Below, in pieces: positions 23,701 to 34,657 of a stretch of DNA of 64,000 nt; position 1 is the first letter of the stretch, and each line of letters begins with the position of its first letter. Source of the stretch: Echinococcus granulosus (Eukaryota; Platyhelminthes; Cestoda; Cyclophyllidea; Taeniidae); assembly GCF_000524195.1 (NCBI RefSeq), contig NW_020170514.1, positions 126,273 through 190,272 on the forward strand, written 5' to 3'. The notes below the pieces were generated by a model that saw only the letters and a list, made by a program, of their open reading frames with translations, did no database searches and had not been told where the DNA came from. Made by a program: the position numbers and the translations under genes.

Positions 23701-26700
23701 GGGTCACACCTGGGTGATGGACGGGGAGACCGTCGTACATCGGGGCGTCACGTGCATGCGACGCCACCAGCTAACGTGTTAATACAAGCTAGTTTTTACC
23801 CTAATTTCTTCATTTTTTTCACCTACCTCTTTGGGCACTCGCCGGAATGAAACTTTCTGCGGACGTTCTTCATTGCCAAATCGTCCAGCTGCTTGTCCAA
23901 GAGTATCACTACTATTGTAATGCCACTGCATCAGCTCTGTGCTATTCGAGTCGAACGGAGTGGGCGCATCTCGTCGGACCCGTTTCGTCTCAATACCTGC
24001 AACCAGGAAAGTGAAGCATATACTACTTTGCGCATAAAAATCTCTTCAAGTAATAAGTTCTGCCTCTTAATGCTTAATCCATTCAAGATACATTGCGCAT
24101 ATGTCAGGTCTCCAAAGATCGGAAAGTGTTGGCCTCCTTTATTCCACTTAGAATACTCATCTTCTATTGAAGTGGCAACTAAAGCAAATTCTTGCAAAAT
24201 AAATGTCAAGATTGCAAGCCGTTTTATCCTATAAATTGAATTCCATTGCAGGAATAAAAGCACCGCTGTCAAAAGGCTATGTAAACATTGACCTTCAAGG
24301 ATTGGACAACCTCCTGCAATTGCTGACAAACTGTGAATTTACCACCCGCCCTCCAGGCATCTTGTTAACTGGCTGGAATAAGAAAAGCTGCATTAATGCC
24401 TGAAGCGCCTATTGCGATTGACTGTGCTGTTTCCGGATGAATTTACTAACTCAAACTTCGCTCTGAACCCCGTAGGTGTCAACCGCTACCTATGCTTCTG
24501 TCTTGTCTGTATTCGAAGTAGATTTTGCGTAGTAGAAACCTTTTCCTTCCACTTGAATCGTGACCACATATCGCACCAATGACACTCTTGCCAACCAACT
24601 GTCATATGCTCATGATTCGATTGGCTTATGATAAATAGCAGCATATGCTTTGACTTACATGCCAGATGTACGCAGTTAATGACTGGTCATTCGGTTCACA
24701 CAAACGACTGTGGGGTTGGTATAGCCAATCTGCCATGCAACTTGACAGTGCACAAGATGATCCAGGTGTTGGAAAAAGAAATATCGGAGTTGACACGGTT
24801 CATAACCGTCTATCCAGTCGCATTTTGAGATTAAATTCTCCTCCACTTTCAATAGTGCAACACAGATATGCAAAGCACCAAACTTCTGCTTTTTCTGAGC
24901 ATTAGGCAAATCAGAAGGGGCTTGACAGGCAAAAGTAGTAGAAATCAGGCGAAAGCTATTCATCTCTAACGCGTTGATCAGCGCCCTTGACATTGGCCTG
25001 TTTTATCCTTAACTCATCACTTGACGCTTGAATTGTTTGGTATGCATTGATGAAGAAAATTTGGCAGATTGGAAGTAAGGGTAGAAATTATCTCAATTAC
25101 ATTTCAAAGTGCTTAATGACTGGCGGGGCGCAATGAGGTGAAAGTTGAAGCGGATCCATTAATCTTGATTTGCTATCCGCCCTTCTATAGTGTGATTCGT
25201 CGCCAATAAACTCATGTTTGGATATAGCATTAAGAGGAATGACTGATTGATTAATTTCTGGGGTTTTCATTGCATAAAGCGGTAATAAAACACCAGTTAT
25301 TATACACAACTCTTCAATAAAAATTTCAAAATCCCAATGTATCATAAATGGCCTTTTGGAGTCAGTACGATGAACTGTGAATCTTGTCGTCTTAGGGTCA
25401 TCCAATCAATGAAATCTACTTCACAACATTAAAAAACATTAACTTTCATTAAGATTTCACGAAAATTTGTGTTCCTCGGAATTCGGAAGGGCTAGAGTCT
25501 TGACCCTCCCATCCCAGCGCTCATTCAACCGTGACAGTGTCGCCTTAGTCATAAGAGACGTATAGGAGTTCGTGACTTGACTTTTCCCCTTACCCCACAG
25601 AGGAAAAAAATGCCCAATCCCCCCACTCCTTCGGGACCACTCCCCCACCGTTTACACGCATGAACTACTTACCTGCTGTTAGTCTGAGAAAGAAATATGC
25701 CACTTATGAGTCTTACCCTGACAATCGTGAGCTTGGGAATGCTATTTGACGGTTTTAAGCCACACGAACCAACGCCTGAATTGCAATTTTTAATCCACTA
25801 ACTGCGTCTGCCGCAGCTCAGGAATATATAATTAGACGTCTTACTTGAAAAAAAACTCCGCATTTCTACATGTAGAACAGGCGGTAAAACCCCAGGCACT
25901 TTAAAGAAGAACAATTGCTCTCTTTTGTTGTCATGGCAGCGGCAAAACCAATCAATCATGCGTCTTAATGCGCCAAGGTCTTGGCAAATGGTTTAAACAC
26001 ACACCTGGCTACACTCTAGGAACGTTCCTTACGTATCCGTTTCTAATCTGACTTGCATACAGAAAATGTAAAGGTAACTCAATGGTGAGGTATTCTGGGT
26101 ATACTTACTTGACATATCAATTCCAATCCACCCATTTGGATTGATTAGCGACTCGTCATTGTACCAGCAGCTAGTCACTCCATCGACATCGTTTACGGAG
26201 GCGCCAATCTGCTTAACAACAGGTCGAAGTGATACCCATTCCATGTCAATACCGTTAGGTGAAGGAGCTCGCACTTCATTAAATAAATAAACCAATGGTT
26301 TGGCTCTGTTAGCCATTCTCACAGGCACCCGCAGTCGAATCGTCACATTTTCCACACTTTTTGCGGGTCCCATGTGTTCCACCTGGAAAATGTGTCGTAT
26401 CTGAGGACCCATTTCTTCCACTCGAATTCGTTGATGGAAGCCCGGACCCCAGGAGGTGGGTCTCGTCCGATTGTCCAACACACTTGATGGTGCATGACCC
26501 GCAGGTGTAATAAGGTACTTCGGCGCATGAAGTAACTTATATTGCCAAATTACGTGGTTATTCTGGGGTTGGGGATCATATGTTTGCGATGAAATGGAAA
26601 TATTCACAAAAGAGGGAAGGGAGAAATCCTTATTTACCGTTCCACTATTGGCCGCATAAAAGGAGGTTAATCGAATTCTCTGAACAGGTGAGGATACATT

Positions 26701-29133
26701 TCCCTGACTGAAATCAAGACGACCCAAATTACAGGCAACCCATGTGTCGTTATAAAGAGGATGTGAACAAATAGCGGGTTTGAATTCAAGGCTTCCATTG
26801 TCGTCGCTTCTTCGAGCCACTTCAAATGCAGAGAATCGCAGGTTACCGAAAAATGCCATGTTTATCCAGACACCGCCCGCAAAAGTTGGTCCGTGGTTGT
26901 AAATGTTAATTATTAATGCATTCATTGCTCTTTCCTTGTCACCGTAAATTAAAAGAGTTTCTCCGCTTGGGTTGGAATGTATGAAATTTGCAAACTTGGC
27001 AGATTCTTCGTCGGTCACGAGGAGTGATACATCGCTCTCACATCTTCCTTGCGGTAAGCAAACGTATTTCGTTAACCGCAGTTGAAAGTTGCATGCTGAC
27101 CAATCTATTATAGGCCTATGCACCCATGCACCACCAAGACAGGTTTTCGTGTCTCCTGCTGCCTTCGCTCCGTCTGGACAGGGGATGTTGAACCTGTATT
27201 GCACACGAATCCCTCCATCTGGCTGTTCCAGACTTGGCATATCCTCCACATCCATCTGTGGCAACAGATCGAATTTCAGCGAAAGCATATCGTAATAGGC
27301 GTTCATCTTCACACTGTGGAACGTGCTTAGTCTAACTCTTTGCTCACCAGCCTCTTTGGCCCACAGGTCGGGAATTACTTGATGGACAAGATCCTGAACT
27401 TTTACATTTGCTGCCTGTAGTATCTGTTCAAAACTGTTTCTGTTATTCTTGCCTGAGGGTATCAGTCTTACTTTCAGCCTTATCGGTATGCGTGCATTGC
27501 GTCGAATACGGACACTACCTAGCCAATTTGGCTGATAAAATCGACAGGCAGCTTGATAATGTGATCGAGAGGTATACACCATTGGCATGCATGATGAACA
27601 GTAGGGAACAGGCAGGGCAAAATCCGACCAGCCATTAAAGTCGAGGTCTATGCCTTTTCTTGGCAAAATGGAACCAAAATACGCCGCCTTCTCGGGACCT
27701 GAGATAACTTGAATAGGTCTCCTATCGAATGTGCAGTTGTTGAGAATACTGAGGATAAAAACAAGTCCACTTTTTGACTCATTTCGTAGTTGTGGAGCAC
27801 CAACAGCAATATCTTCCTGACCATCACCGTTAATATCTCCGAGAGCCGCTAGAGAATAACCAAAGGCACCAGATCCAGCGGGTGCAGAAACAAAGTCTCG
27901 ATAAGTGTCGGTTGGCACTGCCTGTCTCTTGCTATTATCAACTGCAAGATTGGTTGGAATGCAGTAGGCGTACACCCTACCGCCTTTTGGAGCGTAAGGA
28001 GAGCCCACAACTATGATGTCCTGTCCATCAACATTTTTTAAGCGTATCATTGATGTCCCAAAGCCCGAGAATGACCCTGTTTTGTCAACACGGCCTTGCC
28101 AGTCAAATTCCACACCTCCAGCTGTGCGTATACTCTGAAGGTCGCCTACCTTAAACACCTGTATCAGCTCTGATGCATTCGATGTTTCTTGCATTTGTCT
28201 AAAACCATCACCGACAACCGACACATATTCTCCTGCCACTGAATATCCGAAATAGCTTTCAGGCAATGTAATTTCGAGGCCGCTGGGGCGGTAGACAGTA
28301 AAAGTTCGTGGATAGTAGAAGGGATCGGCTAAAATTTGCACCCGACCGTATCCAATGGCCAATGGCTGACCGACAATGACATGAATGCCTTTGAGAAATT
28401 CGAGGAAGCCAGAATTCACTCGACTTTTCGACATCAAATCCACACTGAAGCCTGTCATGCAGGGTTCTGTCACTTTTCCACCCGTACGACAAAATGATGC
28501 CAGCTCGTGCCGTGGTCGGATATTCTCGTTGTGCAGAAGCTGCAGGTAACATCGACCCGCGGGAAAGTGGCTTTCATCCCTCCACAAGGGATCGCAGTAA
28601 GCCACTAGACCCATATTTTGACTGATCTGAAGTGAAACCGATGTTGCACCAAGGTATGAGGTATTATTGAGTCCTTCTGATAAGTCCTGACAAGGGGGTG
28701 TGAATGTCAACTGACCCGAAGGAGAGAGCATGAATTTGCAGAGTTGGACAATTCCGTCTTCACGAGGATAAGGTGGGTCATTGTGTCTAGACCAAGAACC
28801 ACCTAGGAGGAGGAAAGATACATTGTATTGTGGAAGGGAGAGAAGGCTGATACTACTCCACAAAAAGTTCTCATCAAAAGCCCGTTTTGCGGTGACTAGT
28901 GCATCATAGTTGAATTGTGGAAGGAGATAATGTCGGAAAATCCAGTGATCGGGCCGATCTGAAGGACCTGTCTGAGGATTCCAAAGTTGTGCATTCAGTT
29001 CTTCCAACTCGTCTGCTAGATCCACAGTTGATTTTGCCTCTAGACGGTGCTTCAACTCATCCCAAATGGCAGTAGCGGAACGTTGGATGAGAAGTCCAGT
29101 GATAATGTAAATGATGACACCTTTTGAATGCAT
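17701..29133 (-). CDS. ITGA: Integrin alpha subunit
   Basis: Type I membrane adhesion receptor chain that pairs with an integrin beta subunit and binds matrix or cell ligands. Four exons: 29133-26109 (3025 nt), 23996-23827, 21927-21766, 18315-17701. The phases agree and give 1323 aa. Residues 1-22 are a signal peptide. An N-terminal beta-propeller follows with FG-GAP repeats: FGYSVAGEYVSVVGDG (about 295), GFGTSMIRLKNVDGQDIIVVGSP (around 357), FGYSLAALGDINGDGQEDIAVGAP (around 424) and YFGSILPRKGIDLDFNGWSDFALP (around 485). Calcium loops are clear at 433-441 and 496-504. There is no inserted I domain. A furin-type KRVRR/D site at 1013-1018 would split heavy and light chains. One membrane helix lies at about 1166-1188, followed by GFFRR (1191-1195, usually GFFKR). 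The cytoplasmic tail is about 133 residues, much longer than the usual 20-60, and ends Thr-rich. Which integrin class it belongs to cannot be told by eye. Confidence 0.95.
18316..21765 (-). other. Integrin alpha intron 3 (3.45 kb)
   Basis: Donor GTCTGT at 21765 and acceptor TTCTTCCAG at 18316, joining YSTSDIE to IVTSLTVDQ in phase 0. No further exon, RNA gene or repeat was recognised inside. Confidence 0.7.
21928..23826 (-). other. Integrin alpha intron 2 (1.9 kb)
   Basis: Donor GTAGGT at 23826 and acceptor TTCTTCCAG at 21928 in phase 0, joining RRVPKE to VIQCGRVGQ. A small GC-rich patch near 23720-23775 contains the inverted arms GGCGTC and GACGCC. Nothing else stands out. Confidence 0.7.
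23997..26108 (-). other. Integrin alpha intron 1 (2.1 kb)
   Basis: Donor GTAAGT at 26108 and acceptor GGTTGCAG at 23997 in phase 1, joining GWIGIDMS to SIETKRVRRDAP. Open frames at 24620-25000 and 25100-25650 show no motif and no splice support. Confidence 0.7.
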
Positions 29134-32100
29134 TAATCATGGAAAATTGAAAAATTATGCAGATCTCTATCTACCCTTTAGTTCATACGAGTCCCATCAC
29201 CGTTAAGTCACTACAAAATTTGCTCTACACACGCAAAACATGCCTCGGCGCGTAGGATGGCTTAACCATGTCTGAAAGGTGGTTGGCTCTTCGACCTGAT
29301 TGGTTCAAAGGAGAGGAATTGGATTGGATTGTGCCTCGGTGGATAATCAAACCACTTTTAGCCCGTAATTAACGAGAAAGTTTTGAGTGAATACTTGGGT
29401 GAATTATGATCAGTAAACATATTAGATTGTCACAATAAAAGAGGATTCTGACAATCCCTATGTAAAACCTCTCAGTGTTTTAGTGAGGATTTTGCAACAA
29501 GGTAGAGTCAGAATGAGGCTAAAGTGTGCTCGCTAGGTGCATAGTTCTTTACATTTTCACCACCACACTATTGCTAAGTGTAACTCCTTTTGGCAGCGGA
29601 ACGCATTGGTTCAGTGCTTTCCTCACCTACGCCAAATGGCTTGTGAGCTTCCGAGTAAATTGATATCCAAATTTAATTCCTTTTTGTAGCCAATTACATA
29701 ACTAGTGTGCTTAAAATCTGTGCTGTTATCCCGTTTTAACAGGATTTGGCCGGGATGTAAAATAAACACCATTGTCTGAAGTGGTAGAGATAGGTACCAG
29801 TCAGTGAAATCAGCCACTAAAAAATTTAAAACTCATAAACATTTTTTTAAAAAGGCCGAAAATATGGTGAAGAAGTCAATTTCATTCCTAAATAGGCTGG
29901 AAAATTTAGGGAGGCCCACTTCTTTTCCCACGATCCTTCATAAGGAAAATAAGTCCGTGAGTTTGAAAGCATATACTACTTTAAATTCTGTAAGTATAAT
30001 TGGGGCATTTTGATTTAAGTCTAGAGATCTACATCTTAAAATACTAGTTTGTTTCAGGGCGGATGTCTTGTTTGGGGCGAATAATATTTACTTGCAGCAG
30101 TGGAAGGCATTTACTAAAAAGGGGAAATGTTACGTTAGGTAGGAAACGTATCCTCCACCAACTAGGATTAAGTTAGTTGCCATCTTGATTGAACGCCATT
30201 ATCGTCAAAGCCTTGAGATGTCCATCAATGTCTTCATTTAGCGACTACCATATAATACAATAGGAAGTATTCAGAAAAACATGGTATTAGCCTCTTTATT
30301 TAGCCTAAAATAATGAACCGCGTCTGACTGACCGCACAATTAGAACGTCCAGAGAAAGCGTCGATTTAAACTTTTGTTTTGTCCAAAGCACATTTAAAAG
30401 TTGTGATTGTCAACCCACCTATTGGCAGTCCTGAAAATTACTTCCGGGCCTTTTACATGAAACAATAACGGCGGAGGTCAAATGCTAATCACAATGTCAG
30501 AAGCCAATTTTGTGGCTTTCCTATTGGTCCATGGATAGGAATGTCGTATTTCAGTAAAAGTGATTATTCGATGTAAGAAAACCAACAAAATTTTTGTTTT
30601 TAAATACTCTTAACGCAACGCTAACCAAAATTTGCACAGATGGTTTAACCCTTCTTGTGCACCGAATTGAAGAGACGCAGAACAGCTGCGGCACCTACGC
30701 TCTTAGCACATGGGAAAAAACAAATTCTAAAAATTAATGAGAGTTTGAAACAGAATGCCATTTGCCTACATTGCACCCATTTCCTTGCGGGAACTTTGGT
30801 GTCCGTTGGTCCAGTCTGCCTTAATGTCATCCCGCTACTGTTAACACGTAGCCACTCCCTTTCCCACTTAAAACCAATTTATTAATAGAGTATGAAACTG
30901 ACACACTTTTGTGTCAAAATAGTATCAGTTCGGCTTACTCAGGAGGCAAAATTTAGTGATTTTTTTCAAAAATTTCAAAGGCTTCCACTTTGCAGCAAAG
31001 AGAAATCCCACAGGCCAATATGGTGCTATATATAAGTGACCGGGATCGAGTAAGAGCTCACAAAGGTGCCTGTACCCCTTGAAATAAATTTATTTTGACT
31101 ACAATACCTTGACAGAAGGATACCTGTTTTATTTGAACATGTTACCATTCCGCCAGTGCCAGATATCTCATGGCGCCTCCAGAAGGAACTTATTTGCACA
31201 TCTGTGAAGGCATGGTGAAGAAGCTTTTGAACTTTTTGTCCATGAAAGTTTGCATTGATACCCCAAAAAGGAGTTTGCATACAAGGAACAGGATCCTTCC
31301 AATTTTTACGAAAAAACTTCTGGTTAGAAATTTACGCCATTTTTATTTTTAGGCTATCATAAAGCCACTAGTTGGCCAAAAAGAGTTGGTGGGATTTTCG
31401 ACATACCTCGGCCCCAATGATTTGCAGAAGGCACCCTTTTATGGGCATTACAAAACAAAACCGTACGTTCGTGAATTGGTGCCCTTTATTCTAATTTGGA
31501 CTAATTTTATTCTATTTTCAGCCCTCATACCTAAAATACCATTTGAACCGCTTGTAAATCAACCTCGTCGGTCTTACAAACTGAGGTTTACCTGATTCTA
31601 AAGCTGGGAAATCTGGTTCTTTAAGGAATTCTCTAGATGGCGTTTGTATATTGTGTATTACCAACTACCACCGTCCAGAAGTTGTTTAAACAACTTAGCT
31701 GTGGTACTGAAAGTTGCATGGCTTATAGGTGCCATGTGTTCAGATGTCGTCACTCTCTTTGAAGACTTGTGTATCGTTATTATTAAGCGAAATTTAAAAT
31801 TAGCATAATGAAAGGATTTGTCTATCTCTCTATCAACTAAAAATAAATTTATAGAAGGTGCTGTAATACTTGGATTGTCAATCGTTGTATTTATGTTACG
31901 CGAGGCACACTTAAGGCTCCGGCATTGTACTTTCACTCATTGGCATGACCTTTTGGCCTCCTGTATGTCAGCAATATACTTTCTGCTCCAGTACTGTGAC
32001 TATTTTGACTTTGAGAAAGGCTCAAGGAGCTATGGGTGCTAAGAACATGAGTACCGTATGGGGTGCATTACTAGATGGCAGTAGGCTTCAAAAGCTGTCA

Positions 32101-33794
32101 AGTGGTCCTCTGCCTACCCGCCTTGCATTACAAAAACGTACCGATGTGAGAGTGTTAGCAAACTGACTCATAATGAGAAGTGGGTTCTATGTTCCAGTAT
32201 TTGGTAAAAAGCCACTCACACGTCCAAGACACACAACTTCATCCCTCCACGACTATGCTTGAACTATGGACTCAATCGTTCAGTAGGAAGTGTTTTCTTG
32301 CTAAAAGTGGAACAGTGGCTGCAGCCGAAATCCATCTACTCAGCACGATATAAATTGAATCCGTAAACGAAAAACTCCTAACGAAACAGCGACGGCAGAT
32401 CATTCAATTGAAAGAAAGTGCTATTCAAATGAGACAACGCAAGACCTTATACCGCAGAATGCACTCGGGTGAAGATTGACACTTTAGGGTGAAATAAGGA
32501 TACCGCACCACCTCATCCCTTGTATTTCTTTACTACCCCTCCTAAGTGATGGTAACCACCTTCTCTTAACATTAGACGCTCAAATGTTCACATACAAAAT
32601 TAAATGGACAGGAACGGACGTGGCTAGGCCGATTTGATAACTTCCATGAGCAAAGTGGGAAGTTTTTCCCCCTAGAAAAGAATCATAAATTAAATATGCA
32701 AGATAATTTGCACTACTATCAAAAAGGACCGCCGTTTTTTCAAAAATTTTGTAAAGTTAATCTGACTCATTCCATTAACATGGGCGACGGCCCCGCCCAA
32801 GTTAACTGTTATTGGCTCTGATAGGCAAAGCACTCGAGCCAAAAAAGGCGTTTCACCCCAGTAGCCATGGTGACCCCTCTTCTGCCGGACTTTACTTGTT
32901 ATTAAACGCTACTTTGATTAAATTAGGGGCGGTTAGGTTACCCTTTTATAATTACTACCGGTGTGAAGGAAGAATATTCCTCCTGGATACCACCAATCAC
33001 GCTTGCATAATCGCACTGATTCAAGCATACCATCAACAAAGGTTGGTGTAATATGCCAAAATATTCATCAAAACCAGAAAGGAATGAAAAATAAAAATGT
33101 GTACCCTCTTTTGCCTACGGTTATTTCTGTCCAAAGAGCATCGTACAGAAAGCATTCCGGTTGCTTACTATGATACGGCATAACGCAGCAAAAAACCGGT
33201 CATTTTTCCTTGACATTACTTACCGAAAAGCACAACCTTTATCTTCAAAGATGAATCCAGTGAACAGGGAGCACCACACTCCACTGCAACGAAGGCCATT
33301 CCAAGGTGGTGAGGCTAGTGCCTCTCAGTAGTAGCAGGAAGATTTCAACTAATGAAGTAGATAATATAGCACCCCGATTAGGGAAAAAAATTGTGGAATT
33401 CCTACAAGCCAAAATAATGAGAGTCATGCACTTCCACCTCACTTGTGTTGCTGGTCTATTTTCGCCAGCACATTGTACTGTTTTGTGTAGGATTAACGTA
33501 TTACAGTGTCATCGTCCCAACTTATGCCAATCGGGACGTGACAAAATGGCAAGATACAGTTGACATGTAGCGCAACTCATCCTCCTTCACACATTCTTTG
33601 TGCCCTCTCTCCCCCCAATAGTTGATAGGCCCTGCGACGCTGTCCAATTTAGGAAACCATTCAGGCTCTAGTTTAACTACGAATTGGTCAAGTTTTCGAC
33701 ATTCTGAAGGCACTTCAGCTATTTGGTAACTTTATAGCACAATGCCTATCTAAAACTGCCGTGTGTATGCAAAGGCATAAACACCGGCCTAGGC

Positions 33795-33985
33795 TAAACT
33801 CTTCCAATCATTTGACTCGCCTTCAGCCAATCGGCGGCCTAAATTTTCAAGGTCATCATTTCCCGCAGGCCTATTGATCAAGAGTAAATAAAGAGGAAAA
33901 ACGCCAAATGCCTCAGTGACGGCCAAATATGTGTCGTCCCAATTTGTTACAAGACGCCACTCAACTGTCAGACTTCTGCTAAGCC
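33795..33985 (-). CDS. Possible orphan 3' exon
   Basis: After a candidate acceptor GGCTTAGCAG on the minus strand, a frame of about 61 codons begins SLTVEWRLVTNWDD and continues AFGVFPLYLLLINRP, ending DWKSLA and a stop. Its composition looks more like protein than its surroundings. It could be a 3' exon of the TASOR-like gene, whose relatives carry a folded domain near the C-terminus. I could not find a donor in the large TASOR-like exon that joins it in phase without using a weak site. It may therefore be a chance open frame. Confidence 0.2.
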
Positions 33986-34310
33986 AGCAGAAAAGCAACA
34001 GGCGTTTGCATCTCTGGCCCTCTCCAAAAAATAACTCGGATTTTGGGTAGTGTAGTGTAGGAGTACAGTACGGTACGAGACGTCTGCACGTGACATGAAC
34101 TGAGCCAAGCCCACCAGCGCGAAAGCACAATGTGCAAATTAAAACTCCAACGCAAAAGTTGTTTGAAGAGTGCGCTCGCATACAAATGCCAGCTGGCGGT
34201 AAACACCGCGATGCGTTCATGCTCTTCCCTACCACGTGCCAACACGACACGGAGTGTCAATTAGCACAGTTGTGAATAGACGGCATTCCACAACCGGCAC
34301 AACAGTGAGT

Positions 34311-34342
34311 CACGCTGGACTCAGCAGCTCACATCCAGCGTG
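34311..34342. other. Hairpin with 9-bp perfect stem
   Basis: CACGCTGGA at 34311-34319 and TCCAGCGTG at 34334-34342 are perfect complements with a 14-nt loop. It lies about 320 nt downstream of the TASOR-like stop codon, so it could be in that gene's 3' UTR. Function unknown. Confidence 0.4.
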
Positions 34343-34615
34343 TCATCATCATCTCTGATAGCACAAATTTTTCAAACACCACGCCTACAAATGGTACGTA
34401 AGTGGGAAGACCGACGTTTAACAGAGGAGCTGTTTCCCAGTTTAAAAATTGCCTCATTCTAATTTCAAGAGTAAGCACAAATCCCCTGTAACAAATATTG
34501 GGAAGAAGAGGGAGTAGAAAAAGGTAACGAGTGAATATATAATGATGCGAACTAAAATAGTCCGACACCTTCAGTTCCTCGGACAGTTCTGATTGTGCTT
34601 TTTGTACAGGAACGC

Positions 34616-34640
34616 AGAGAGAGAGAGGGAGAGAGAGAGA
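34616..34640. repeat. GA microsatellite
   Basis: A run of about 25 bp of AG/GA dinucleotides with a single interruption (GGG), lying 18 nt downstream of the TASOR-like stop codon, so within its 3' UTR as CT repeats. Confidence 0.85.
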
Positions 34641-34657
34641 ATGCGACAGAGGACTAT

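Larger units (their letters stand above)
29134..34657. other. Intergenic region upstream of integrin alpha
   Basis: Runs from the integrin alpha start codon to the stop of the TASOR-like gene, both on the minus strand. It should hold the integrin promoter and 5' UTR on the left and the TASOR-like 3' UTR on the right. No confident gene was found. A possible coding patch at 33795-33985 and a hairpin at 34311-34342 are listed separately. Confidence 0.5.

Noticed and set aside
23385..23782. Plus-strand frames inside integrin alpha intron 2
   Set aside because: Overlapping phases with low-complexity composition; no support as a nested gene.
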